DNA of 29,692 nt, from the NCBI GenBank assembly GCA_027622635.1, contig JAQBYK010000001.1, positions 1 through 29,692 of the forward strand. Reading direction: 5' to 3'. This document shows positions 14,443 to 21,384 of this stretch, piece by piece. Origin of the DNA: a bacterium. Lineage in GTDB: Bacteria > Patescibacteriota > Gracilibacteria > UBA1369 > LOWO2-01-FULL-3. How positions within the stretch are numbered: the stretch's first letter is position 1; the number at the start of each line of letters is the position of its first letter. The translations under genes and the position numbers were made by a program. Under the pieces are notes generated by a model that saw only the letters and a list, made by a program, of their open reading frames with translations, had not been told where the DNA came from and did not search any database.

Positions 14443-14513
14443 AAATTCAATACCAACAAAAAGGCAAAGAACTATACCGTTCTGAACGTAATAACTTTAT
14501 TGACCGCTTAAAG

Positions 14514-14537
14514 CCCCTGCTTGTCAGGGGTTTTTTT
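14514..14537 (+). terminator. terminator after the pilin gene
   Basis: CCCCTG (14514-14519), loop CTTGT, CAGGGG (14525-14530), then seven T (14531-14537): a textbook intrinsic terminator. It lies 13 bp before the end of the convergent PRC-barrel gene. Confidence 0.9.
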
Positions 14538-14550
14538 ATTCCAAATATGC

Positions 14551-15075
14551 TTAAGCAGCGGGCATTTCTTCAAGCAAAACCGGGGATTCCTTTATCTTCT
14601 CCTTAATCTTCGTATTATCCTTGATAACAATCTTATCAGGTAGAATTTCGATAATGTCCTTTGCTGAAATAATTCTGCTTTCATACCTTACTAAACCAAG
14701 TATCCCCTTTGATACATATAGCTTCTGCAACATCAAAATATCGGTATCAACAGAAAAATCATTTACTTTTCCAAGCTTTTCGCCATTTTTAGTCTCGACT
14801 TTGTTATGAATGAGATTTATTCCTCTTTTTTGCACCTCGGAGATTCGAATAACATCATTTCCATCAATGATACTGTCAATATTGTTTATTTTGATAACTT
14901 CAGTCCAGGAAACAACATCGATAGGCACGATAACGAGGTTTTTGCTCTGATTAACTACAAAGGCAAGCAATTTGCCGGTTTCGGTGTCGATTATTAGGTC
15001 CTTAACAGTAGTAAGAGGTCGAACACTATCATCGTAAACAGGAGTACCAATTATTTTAGAATAAAGCCTATGCAT
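14551..15075 (-). CDS. two-domain PRC-barrel protein
   Basis: 174 residues with two PRC-barrel-like domains. Residues 1 to about 75 (SKIIGTPVYDDSVRPLTTVKDLIIDTETGKLLAFVV) and about 85-160 (NLIHNKVETKNGEKLGKVNDFSVDTDILMLQKLYVSKG) each show the small beta-barrel pattern in which a G-x-x-V/L-x-D-x-x-x-D-x-x-T/G segment precedes a strand. The domain occurs in ribosome maturation (RimM), photosynthetic reaction centres and stand-alone sporulation-type proteins, and generally serves as a protein-binding module. No enzyme function is implied. The C-terminus is a charged tail (KIKEKIKESPVLLEEMPAA). It is a single gene, convergent to the pilin gene. Confidence 0.75.
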   Translation of the reverse strand: MHRLYSKIIGTPVYDDSVRPLTTVKDLIIDTETGKLLAFVVNQSKNLVIVPIDVVSWTEVIKINNIDSIIDGNDVIRISEVQKRGINLIHNKVETKNGEKLGKVNDFSVDTDILMLQKLYVSKGILGLVRYESRIISAKDIIEILPDKIVIKDNTKIKEKIKESPVLLEEMPAA

Positions 15076-15081
15076 GTCCCA

Positions 15082-15087
15082 ATTATA
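15082..15087 (-). promoter_or_regulatory. -10 box of the PRC-barrel gene, leaderless
   Basis: TATAAT on the minus strand lies 6 nt before the ATG at 15075, so the predicted transcription start is at the start codon itself. I see no good -35 box. Confidence 0.5.
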
Positions 15088-15108
15088 ACCTATTACCTTA
15101 AAAATCTC

Positions 15109-15137
15109 TTAACAATAATCATTTTATTGGATAGACT
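15109..15137 (+). promoter_or_regulatory. possible tRNA-Pro promoter
   Basis: TTAACA (15109-15114), a 17-bp spacer and TAGACT (15132-15137). The tRNA begins 16 bp beyond the -10. Confidence 0.4.
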
Positions 15138-15153
15138 CTCCAAGAACAAATAT

Positions 15154-15230
15154 CGGGGTGTAGCTCAGTTGGCTAGAGTGCGCGCTTTGGGAGCGTGAGG
15201 CCGGAGGTTCGAGTCCTCTCACCCCGACCA
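15154..15230 (+). tRNA. tRNA-Pro (anticodon TGG)
   Basis: Acceptor CGGGGTG pairs with CACCCCG. The anticodon loop is TTTGGGA (anticodon TGG, with the G37 usual for proline tRNAs). The T-loop is TTCGAGT. Discriminator A and CCA are encoded in the DNA. 77 nt. The last six bases belong to a 48-bp repeat that recurs at 16534. Confidence 0.95.
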
Positions 15231-15272
15231 TAGAAAAAATGGCTCCGCCGCAGGTGGGGACAGTTTTTCTAT
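15225..15272. repeat. 48-bp hairpin repeat, copy 1 (tRNA-Pro 3' end plus flank)
   Basis: Identical over 48 bp to 16534-16581. It begins with the last six bases of tRNA-Pro (CGACCA). It continues into a near-continuous hairpin: outer arms ATAGAAAAA and TTTTTCTAT, then an inner stem CTCCGCC with GGTGGGG (two G-U pairs) closing a GCA loop. The T-rich 3' arm suits a terminator for the tRNA. Confidence 0.85.
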
Positions 15273-15390
15273 CTGCCCGTGAAAAGGACGAGAAACCAGG
15301 TTCGATTCAGTTCCACTTGCTAGGAATGACGACTGAAAGGAGGAAATGAGTAGGAAGAGAACCACAGATTAAAAGTTTTCAAAAAACCAG

Positions 15391-15419
15391 TTGACAAGAT
15401 GTGATAAGTATGATTAAAT
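15391..15419 (+). promoter_or_regulatory. probable promoter of the 250-residue unknown gene
   Basis: A consensus TTGACA (15391-15396), a 17-bp spacer and TTAAAT (15414-15419). The predicted start near 15426 leaves a leader of about 24 nt before the ATG at 15450. The 15273-15390 stretch upstream shows no gene. Confidence 0.55.
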
Positions 15420-15449
15420 AATAAACCATTTTATTTTTAACCTAGCATT

Positions 15450-16202
15450 ATGGAACATATAGCAAGAAGGCACACAGATCTTAACCCTGAACAATCAGAA
15501 GACGAAATCTTCGAAACCGACGTAGCAAGTTTAAACGCACTTCGGGAGCAACTTGAAATAGGTGCCAACGACACGGGAAAAATAGCACTGTTGATAAGAC
15601 GTGAACAGGACGAAGCAAGGGCAAAACTGGTCGATGCGGTGGTTAAGCTGGCAGAGACGCCGGAAATCCCACAACAATTCAAAGCTCAGTACGACAATTT
15701 GCCCGATCAAATCAAAGTACGCTGTACCTGGAAAGAACTGTCTTACAGGCTTGTCGAGCAAGGGGATGCTCACTATCTTAAACTGGCAACGGACATGGAG
15801 GAAGGTGGAGAACTGGTTTATATAGATGAAGAAGGCAATCCCGTCTTCCGTGAAGGCGGAGTCGAGCCTGTCCTTAAAGGCAAAAGTTACAATCAGACAA
15901 GAGAAATTCTATATGGAAAAGATTATGAGGAAGGAACGCCCCACTATGGCTATGAGATGCCCAATAGTAATGAAGAATTAAGGCAGATAGAAGAAATAAC
16001 CGGCCGCTCATTCGTTGCAAGTAACAATAGAGATGAATATAGAGCGACACACATGGAAAGTGGCAAAAAACCTTCCTTCTCTCGCCGTGCTCGTTTCGGT
16101 CCGAACAGTGGGAATGTTTCCTTCTATGGCGCCTACGATCCTAACCTTGAGTCTCCGAAGCTCGGGTTGGTGCGCCTGCTAAGGGTCAAAAAAATGGCTT
16201 AG
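15450..16202 (+). CDS. unknown soluble protein, 250 residues
   Basis: I do not recognise a family with confidence. The N-terminal third is acidic and helical (HTDLNPEQSEDEIFETDVASLNALREQLE). The middle has KVRCTWKELSYRLVEQGDAHYLKLATDMEEGGELVYIDEEGNPVFREGG. The C-terminal part (SGKKPSFSRRARFGPNSGNVSF...LGLVRLLRVKK) vaguely recalls the terminal G-V-R-L-V/L-R motif of phage-associated or formylglycine-enzyme-like domains; that similarity is weak. It has its own promoter and a strong terminator, and it is the only gene between the two 48-bp repeats that may mark the ends of a small insertion at tRNA-Pro. Confidence 0.6.
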   Translation: MEHIARRHTDLNPEQSEDEIFETDVASLNALREQLEIGANDTGKIALLIRREQDEARAKLVDAVVKLAETPEIPQQFKAQYDNLPDQIKVRCTWKELSYRLVEQGDAHYLKLATDMEEGGELVYIDEEGNPVFREGGVEPVLKGKSYNQTREILYGKDYEEGTPHYGYEMPNSNEELRQIEEITGRSFVASNNRDEYRATHMESGKKPSFSRRARFGPNSGNVSFYGAYDPNLESPKLGLVRLLRVKKMA

Positions 16203-16237
16203 TCTTTGAACCTTAATTTTCTTTTTTCTTTTTCTTT

Positions 16238-16272
16238 AGCTTCCCGCAATTTGCGGGAAGCTTTTATTTTTT
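16238..16272 (+). terminator. strong terminator after the 250-residue unknown gene
   Basis: Arms AGCTTCCCGCA (16238-16248) and TGCGGGAAGCT (16252-16262) pair perfectly over 11 bp with a 3-nt loop and run into TTTTATTTTTT. Confidence 0.92.
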
Positions 16273-16533
16273 AAATTTTTGTTGTAAGTTAATCACAACG
16301 GTGAATAGACACCTGCCCTTGGAGGTAAGGCTACCGTAGAATGTCATTTCATCAAAAAGGTTTTGAATTAAATAAGAAGCCTGAAAGACCATTATAGTCA
16401 AAATAGACCATTAGGTTTGAGTGAAAGATACTCCAACAAAAAGGGAGTGAAAAAAGCAAACCCGCCTGCGTAAGCTGGCGGAAGTTTAGCTGTACTCATC
16501 TCTAAAATAGGTTCGAGCTTCGTTCAGGAGCTG
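16273..16533 (+). other. gene-free stretch with RNA-like secondary structure
   Basis: No convincing protein gene is seen here. Two hairpins stand out. At 16298-16337, ACGGT pairs with ACCGT and inside them ACCT with AGGT. At 16455-16491, AGC-AAAC-CCGCC-T-GC pairs with GC-T-GGCGG-aa-GTTT-a-GCT around a GTAA (GNRA) tetraloop. AGACCATTA occurs twice, at about 16386 and 16407. The stretch ends in AGGTTCGAG...CGACCA, tRNA-3'-like wording, which runs straight into the second 48-bp repeat. It may be a small RNA gene ending at that hairpin. I could not match it to tmRNA, RNase P RNA, SRP RNA or 6S RNA. Confidence 0.35.
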
Positions 16534-16581
16534 CGACCATAGAAAAAATGGCTCCGCCGCAGGTGGGGACAGTTTTTCTAT
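16534..16581. repeat. 48-bp hairpin repeat, copy 2
   Basis: An exact copy of 15225-15272, 1,309 bp downstream. It is preceded by AGGTTCGAG at 16509-16517, as the tRNA-Pro copy is at 15205-15213, but the spacing to CGACCA is 16 instead of 11 and no complete tRNA is present. It precedes the gene at 16621 by 39 bp. Confidence 0.85.
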
Positions 16582-16620
16582 GCTTGACTTCCCTCTCCAA
16601 CTAGCCGAAAATCAACTTCC

Positions 16621-17448
16621 ATGACAAACATAAACCCACAAGTTGTTTTAATCTGCGTCCACGACGGTTCACATAAGGAATTCTTAAAAAATCATCCGGA
16701 TTTGCATGAGATTTTTAAAGACTACGCTGAAATATTTGAGTCCTATCTTAAACTGGAACGCGATTTCGCAGCGCTCGCACTAACTCGAGAAATCAAAAAA
16801 CTTTTAAAAAAGGAAATAAAAGTCGCTTCAGTTGAAGTAACAGATTTGCCAAGAGGAATCATAGATGCAAATCGCACACCGGAAGAAGCAATTCGAAGAG
16901 TATTTAATCATGAAGAACATCCTGAACTGGTAAAAAAATTCATGCACACTTACGAAACAATCACAAAACAAGCACTGGAAGCACTTGAGAATCTCAGCCA
17001 GGACGGCCTTTTTCTGGATATTCATACAATGATTGATTTTAGTCCAAGTGAGCTTGTACCGATCAGCCCGGGTTCATTTGCAATGCAGGAGTACATTGAG
17101 GCGCGCACAAATCCAGATAGACTTAAAGAGCGGCGCCTGGTCAACTTTCTTACTGCACGTGAAAATCAACCCTCTTTGGCTCATCCCGGGTTAGCCGGTA
17201 ACCTTGAGAAGGGTTTCAACAGGGACAAGCTCAAAGTAAGCCACAACGACCCCTATCGCCTCTTAGATTGGACCATGCTTAATCATTACATGAGCAAATA
17301 TCCTCAAAAAGGCATCGGGATAGATATACCGATATGCGAGCTGTCAAAAGATGGTGAATCTTGCGAGATCAATCCTATACTAGATCCAAGCAAAATAGCT
17401 AGAAAAGGAGAAATCATAGCCTCTGCTATTTTAGCAACTCTATCCTAA
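16621..17448 (+). CDS. N-formylglutamate amidohydrolase-like protein
   Basis: 275 residues. It resembles the N-formylglutamate amidohydrolase family, zinc-dependent hydrolases of N-acyl amino acids related to carboxypeptidases. Matching parts are an early H-D-G in LICVHDGSHKEF (usual H-x-G), LERDFAALALTREI, the arginine motif PRGIIDANR, and LFLDIHTM (the D-x-H-S/T-M element). The end is SAILATL. No glutamate or histidine degradation genes are nearby, so the substrate is unknown; a peptide or formyl-amino-acid role is possible. The C-terminus overlaps the end of convergent gloB by 9 bp. There is no Shine-Dalgarno sequence. Confidence 0.6.
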   Translation: MTNINPQVVLICVHDGSHKEFLKNHPDLHEIFKDYAEIFESYLKLERDFAALALTREIKKLLKKEIKVASVEVTDLPRGIIDANRTPEEAIRRVFNHEEHPELVKKFMHTYETITKQALEALENLSQDGLFLDIHTMIDFSPSELVPISPGSFAMQEYIEARTNPDRLKERRLVNFLTARENQPSLAHPGLAGNLEKGFNRDKLKVSHNDPYRLLDWTMLNHYMSKYPQKGIGIDIPICELSKDGESCEINPILDPSKIARKGEIIASAILATLS

Positions 17449-18087
17449 TCTAAGTTTAATAAATTCATCCAGATTCTTGCACTTCAAATACTTATTGTGC
17501 TTTTTTTCCCACGCAATAGTAGAAACAGGTTTGGAACCATAGTCATGCCCTGGAAAAATTTTCGTATCATCAGGCAAAGCGGAAATTTTCTGCAAACTAT
17601 TATAAAGATCTTCAACATTGCTGCCTTCCAAGTCAGCCCTTCCACATCCTTCCACAAAAAGGGTATCTCCGGTGATTAATTTCGGGATACCATCAGCAGC
17701 CTCAGCGGCAGTGATATAATAACAGACTGCATCATCAATATGGCCGGGTGTATAGAGAACCTTAACATTCAAATCACCGATCTTAATTTCATCTCCGTCC
17801 TTAACAAACACACACATTTCATCATTGGCATCAACACGACCTCGGCCGTTTTCATGCATATAAACTGGTATCGCATACTTATCCACAATACCGGGCACAC
17901 CTTCAATATGATCATGATGAGTATGGGTAACAAGTATCATTTGCGGACCCAACAAATCATACTCAATTTCTGTAATCAAGTGAGGAACATCTCCGGGATC
18001 AACAATAGCGATATTCTTCCCAACATCATCACCAATAAAGTATGAGAAATTATTGTCGTAACCATTTATAGGAATTTGTCTAACCAT
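17440..18087 (-). CDS. metallo-beta-lactamase fold hydrolase, glyoxalase II-like
   Basis: 215 residues. The binuclear zinc motif THTHHDHIEG (HxHxDH), the downstream ligands YTPGHIDDAVCY, GDTLF and PGHDYG, and the C-terminal KKHNKYL segment match hydroxyacylglutathione hydrolase and related thioester or persulfide hydrolases. GloB hydrolyses S-lactoylglutathione in methylglyoxal detoxification, but at 215 residues this is shorter than classical GloB (about 250) and lacks part of the C-terminal substrate domain, so another thiol ester is possible. The start overlaps the stop of the upstream lipoprotein gene by one base (TAATG). Confidence 0.8.
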   Translation of the reverse strand: MVRQIPINGYDNNFSYFIGDDVGKNIAIVDPGDVPHLITEIEYDLLGPQMILVTHTHHDHIEGVPGIVDKYAIPVYMHENGRGRVDANDEMCVFVKDGDEIKIGDLNVKVLYTPGHIDDAVCYYITAAEAADGIPKLITGDTLFVEGCGRADLEGSNVEDLYNSLQKISALPDDTKIFPGHDYGSKPVSTIAWEKKHNKYLKCKNLDEFIKLRLG

Positions 18088-19031
18088 TAAAATGCACCAC
18101 CAAGTAAACTCATGACATCAAGAGCACCTTCAGGTATTTCCAAATCAACATCTTCATTTAAATTGCTTAGTTCATAACTGAATTCAAGATCCAAACTACC
18201 TTCAGAATCTTCCAAGTCTTCAACTTCCAGGTTGCCTGCAAATTTCCTGATAGTCCTGTCATCAATGCCAATCCATACTTCTCCATCAAAGCCCATTCCA
18301 ACAAGAACATCTCTTAATTCAGACTCATCGGATTCACTTAGTGTTGCTAAACCATTTATTTCATTTACTCCCTTTGTGTATTCAACAATTCCGTTCGGAT
18401 CTAGATCAACCTCATAACGATATGAATTAACACCGCCAACATTCCCGGTTCCATTATACTTAACATCCTTAAAAAACGAAGAATTTTTGACCAAATCCTT
18501 CATCTGTTTTTCTTGCTCGGATAATTCAGAATCGTCCTCCCCGCTATACGCTTGAAGAATTTCTGTGAACTCAGCGGGAATTTCCGCAAAAAACCATTTG
18601 TTAAAATAAGGCTCCACAAAAGCAACAGGTATCTGATCCTGAAAACTGGTTAAACTGGAAACCATGAAATAAACATTACCACCTGTCATCCTGACTTCTC
18701 CGGCAAGGCCCTCTTCTTCGCCGTCGTCAATTGTTCCGTTACCGTTAATTTTGAAGGAAAATTCAGGATTTTCTCTGTCCGTATTGTCGTATGCACCACT
18801 TATACCCAGATCAAGCAAAAATTCAGTAAATGGAAGTCCAGGCTCTGGCTCGGCAAGATTAAAAGTAATATCGGTAGACATCGCATACTCGGCAGAGTTG
18901 ACGTCAATCAAATTACTTATCCCTTCGCTTACTACATCTTCCGGACTTTTTTCAGGGCCCCCTCCGCTACCACAGGCAGTTAAAAGAGTAGCAACAGCGA
19001 GACTCAATACAAGAACTTTTAGAATTTTCAT
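18087..19031 (-). CDS. lipoprotein, unknown function
   Basis: 314 residues. A lipoprotein signal peptide is clear: MKILKVLVLSLAVATLLTAC with lipobox LTAC and Cys20, followed by a flexible GSGGGPEKSPED linker. The mature part is rich in beta strands and acidic residues (SAEYAMSTDITFNL, GNVYFMVSSL, GVNSYRYEVDLDPNGIVEY, GEVWIGIDDRTIRKFAGNLEV). The pattern of an amphipathic beta sheet measuring a lipid-like ligand recalls LppX/LprG-type or LolA-like carriers, but the similarity is only structural intuition. It is co-transcribed with gloB (one-base overlap) and lies 51 bp after the methyltransferase gene on the same strand. Confidence 0.7.
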   Translation of the reverse strand: MKILKVLVLSLAVATLLTACGSGGGPEKSPEDVVSEGISNLIDVNSAEYAMSTDITFNLAEPEPGLPFTEFLLDLGISGAYDNTDRENPEFSFKINGNGTIDDGEEEGLAGEVRMTGGNVYFMVSSLTSFQDQIPVAFVEPYFNKWFFAEIPAEFTEILQAYSGEDDSELSEQEKQMKDLVKNSSFFKDVKYNGTGNVGGVNSYRYEVDLDPNGIVEYTKGVNEINGLATLSESDESELRDVLVGMGFDGEVWIGIDDRTIRKFAGNLEVEDLEDSEGSLDLEFSYELSNLNEDVDLEIPEGALDVMSLLGGAF

Positions 19032-19082
19032 AATTTCAAATTTAATAGATTAAAAAAATGTTATTTTAATTGGCGAATAAAG

Positions 19083-19712
19083 TCAAAACTTTCTAGCCCT
19101 GATTATTTGATTGATCCATGTTCCTTTCTCTTCAACATAAGCATCTTGTTCTATTTTAAAGAATTGATGATCTAACTCCTTAAGAACCTTTTCAGGACTA
19201 TGATAAAAAGAATTTATTACTATTTCTTCTCCATTTTTTAGCTTCAATTTAGGCGCCTTCTTCTGATTAATATTGGTTAAGACAAATTTCCCATCGGAAC
19301 CAAGCACTCGATAGACTTCTCCAAATAATTTGGACAAATCCCTGATATGAACCAACAAAAAAGTTGCCAGGACAAAGTCGAAAGTTCCATCTTCATAAGG
19401 AAGATTAAGTGCATCTGCTTTTACAATATCCAAAGCGGGATATTTTTCTTGAGCAATCTTGACCATCTCACCGGAAACATCACAAGCTTTTACATCAGCA
19501 CCAAAGACCTTAAGTTCACCGATCAGTCTTCCGGTTCCACAACCAAGATCTAAAACTTTCTTACCCTTAAGATCACCAACAAATGCAAATAACCTGTCTT
19601 TCTCAAAACATCGCAACAATTTATAATCCTTCTCATATTGCTTGGCATACATATCGTATCCTTCAGCGGAATTATAGACGTTAGAGCCGTTTTTTTTGCC
19701 TTTATAACTCAT
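19083..19712 (-). CDS. SAM-dependent methyltransferase (class I)
   Basis: 209 residues, a Methyltransf_11-type Rossmann fold. Motif I VLDLGCGTGRLIGEL, the acidic end of strand 2 in VKACDVSGEM, motif II DIVKADALNLPYEDGTFDFVLATFLLVHI and the strand after it (VYRVLGSDGKFVLTNIN) are all present. Substrate unknown; the family includes quinone, tRNA and small-molecule methylases. The GSNVYNSAEGYDMYAKQYEKDY N-terminus is usual for small-molecule enzymes. It is first in a probable three-gene minus-strand operon with the lipoprotein and gloB. Its -10 box lies about 10 nt before the ATG. Confidence 0.85.
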   Translation of the reverse strand: MSYKGKKNGSNVYNSAEGYDMYAKQYEKDYKLLRCFEKDRLFAFVGDLKGKKVLDLGCGTGRLIGELKVFGADVKACDVSGEMVKIAQEKYPALDIVKADALNLPYEDGTFDFVLATFLLVHIRDLSKLFGEVYRVLGSDGKFVLTNINQKKAPKLKLKNGEEIVINSFYHSPEKVLKELDHQFFKIEQDAYVEEKGTWINQIIRARKF

Positions 19713-19728
19713 ATCAAGTAATATTATA
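19696..19728. promoter_or_regulatory. back-to-back overlapping promoters
   Basis: Plus strand: TTGCCT (19696-19701), 17-bp spacer, TAATAT (19719-19724), 8 nt before the ATG at 19733. Minus strand: TATAAT (19728-19723), 10 nt before the ATG at 19712. The two -10 boxes overlap, so both genes would have nearly leaderless mRNAs and would compete for polymerase. Confidence 0.5.
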
Positions 19729-19732
19729 GCAT

Positions 19733-20107
19733 ATGGGAAAAGGAGGAAAAAAACCGGAAATGCACGAAATCGCTGAAACTCGCCAGGCTGGCAAGGATGC
19801 GGCTTTTGAAGACATATTAGAACGTGTAAAGGCTGCCGGTGGTGAAATCACTTTAGATGAAACGGCACCTCTCTATACAGAAGTAGGATCTCAAGAATTG
19901 GAGGTTGGATATCAAAGATTAGTCGAGTTCAATTTAAACAGAATAGATTTTCAGCTAACAAGAAAAGTCGAAAATGCGGTTCTTCAAGGCTCAGGACATC
20001 AAAAACACCTTGAAGATTTGGAAGTAGCCCGTTCAAACATTACCATGAAAAAGAAGGCTGACACTTCACAGGACTGGCAAGTGGTCGATTTGGAGGACAT
20101 GTTCTAG
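19733..20107 (+). CDS. small unknown protein
   Basis: 124 residues, unrecognised. It is charged and probably soluble and helical (HEIAETRQAGKDAAFEDILERVKAAGG, LVEFNLNRIDFQLTRKVENAVLQG). It begins with a basic glycine-rich MGKGGKKPEMH and ends with acidic DLEDMF. It is divergent from the methyltransferase gene and shares its promoter region. Its stop codon overlaps the end of the convergent zinc-ribbon gene. There is no Shine-Dalgarno sequence. Confidence 0.55.
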   Translation: MGKGGKKPEMHEIAETRQAGKDAAFEDILERVKAAGGEITLDETAPLYTEVGSQELEVGYQRLVEFNLNRIDFQLTRKVENAVLQGSGHQKHLEDLEVARSNITMKKKADTSQDWQVVDLEDMF

Positions 20108-20379
20108 CCCAAATACTCCCAATAACACTCCTGACAGTAAATGGTGTATTTGCTGTCAGCAGAGTAAGTACTAACAATATTCTTCTTACATTTGTCGCAC
20201 TTTCTCTTATATAGTTTTCTTTCATTTCTCAAACTAAGCCGCCTCTTTCTTCTACAATCAGGGCAATTTTCCGGAAAATCCAATTTTTTCTTTTTATAGA
20301 AGAGCTGTTCTGCAGGAATTATCAAAAAATCCTTTCCGCAAGCTTTACACCCTTGTTTTTCACTTGTAGCTTCAGCCAT
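20104..20379 (-). CDS. small zinc-ribbon protein
   Basis: 91 residues with eight cysteines in four pairs: CKAC and CPDC in the first half, CDKC and CQEC in the second, so two zinc ribbons are possible. The first half (CKACGKDF...EQLFYKKKKLDFPENCPDCRRKRR) matches the probable zinc-ribbon family with the E-Q-x-F-Y and P-x-x-C-x-x-C-R-x-x-R-R pattern. It is basic, so it may bind nucleic acid. It is the last gene of the minus-strand run and follows the cysteine-triplet protein at 20425-21378 by 45 bp; the two may work together. Confidence 0.75.
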   Translation of the reverse strand: MAEATSEKQGCKACGKDFLIIPAEQLFYKKKKLDFPENCPDCRRKRRLSLRNERKLYKRKCDKCKKNIVSTYSADSKYTIYCQECYWEYLG

Positions 20380-20424
20380 AATATTTAACGTTTAAATAAT
20401 ACTTGAAAATTAAAAAATTGAAAA

Positions 20425-21378
20425 TCAACTCGGCCATTCCATTTCAGCATTACTATCTTCATAGGGATAAGTCGAACAGGGAAAATTGTAATACTCACCA
20501 CTTTCCTTCATCTCTCTAATAATTTTCTCTACCCTCTCAAAATACTCATCCTTTGAGAATTGTTCATTAAAGACACAATATTGCTTATGCTTCAAGCTGA
20601 AGCAGCCAAAACAATCCTGAGAATTATAGACGTGCTCACAATGATCCAGATCATTACTGTCAAAACAAGTTACGCAAAAATTTGAGTTAACAAGGTTCAT
20701 AGAAGACATAACTTCGTAGTTGAGTTCCTCATTATAGTAGGAATTACTCATATCAAAGCAGTCTTTTAGGCTAACACAATTATTACAGTGTCCACAGTCT
20801 TCCATGTCTTTAACATCAAAACAATCAACGGCATTCTTAGAATTATAAACATAGTCACCACTACAGTTTTCATTATTGAGAACATGGGTATAAAGATGAG
20901 GCGCTTGCTTCTTGGCTTCTTCCAGCATCTCAAGAAGCTTTTCTTTGTCGCTTTTCAGCTCTTCAACTCTCCTAACATACTCATCTCTTTCATATTTTTT
21001 ATTTCCAATATGGTACTGCTTGCGCCTAAGACCTGTACAACCAAAACAGTTGTTACATCCGGTACAATCATAGCAATAATCACAATCGGTACAATTAGTG
21101 CAATCCTGAGAATGATTAACGTTATAAGACTCAATGCAGTCGACACAATCGTAACAGAGCTCACATTTCTGACAGTAATCACAGTCAGCACAATCAGTGG
21201 AATCATAAAGCCAAAATCCGTAATAGCAATTTTCGTCATACTCGCTTCCGCATAGGAGATGAGAATTTTTCACATTCCCGGAATACGAAACATAAGGACT
21301 ATTCTCACAATTGATAGCCATTAGTGCTATGCGAGGAACCAGGTCCCTAAGCTCCTCCATTTGTTTGATGTAATGCAT
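20425..21378 (-). CDS. cysteine-triplet repeat protein, unknown function
   Basis: 317 residues with about 31 cysteines. In two stretches Cys comes at every third residue (DCADCDYCQKCELCYDCVDC, then DCTNCTDCDYCYDC), and looser CxxC blocks follow near residues 195-210 and 235-262. A linker pattern occurs twice: CFGCTGLRRKQYHIGNKKY, later CFGCFSLKHKQYCVFNEQF, each leading into an EYxxRVE helix, so the protein is internally duplicated. There is no signal peptide, which suggests a cytoplasmic, metal-binding or reduced-thiol role. Similar proteins are widespread in CPR genomes, often with uninformative or wrong names. It lies 6 bp after ybeY and before a zinc-ribbon gene. Confidence 0.8.
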   Translation of the reverse strand: MHYIKQMEELRDLVPRIALMAINCENSPYVSYSGNVKNSHLLCGSEYDENCYYGFWLYDSTDCADCDYCQKCELCYDCVDCIESYNVNHSQDCTNCTDCDYCYDCTGCNNCFGCTGLRRKQYHIGNKKYERDEYVRRVEELKSDKEKLLEMLEEAKKQAPHLYTHVLNNENCSGDYVYNSKNAVDCFDVKDMEDCGHCNNCVSLKDCFDMSNSYYNEELNYEVMSSMNLVNSNFCVTCFDSNDLDHCEHVYNSQDCFGCFSLKHKQYCVFNEQFSKDEYFERVEKIIREMKESGEYYNFPCSTYPYEDSNAEMEWPS

Positions 21379-21384
21379 ACAAAT

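Noticed and set aside
14478..14488. CGTTCTGAACG palindrome between the pilin gene and its terminator
   Set aside because: Single short palindrome with no partner copy or promoter; may be chance.
15337..15372. Perfect AAAGGAGG followed by a tiny ORF (ATG at 15346, 8 codons)
   Set aside because: It looks like a ribosome site, but the peptide (MSRKRTTD) is too short to support, no promoter precedes it, and no other gene in the window uses such a site.
16273..16533. tmRNA, RNase P RNA, SRP RNA or 6S RNA
   Set aside because: I looked for their conserved cores (tag frame with resume codon, RNase P P4 sequence, SRP GGAAG loop) and found none; the CCA-like end does not form a T-stem.
20788..21255. 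Long open frames opposite the cysteine-rich gene
   Set aside because: Runs of TGC/TGT codons read in antisense give Ile/Val/Thr-rich frames; they lack starts, promoters and family resemblance.
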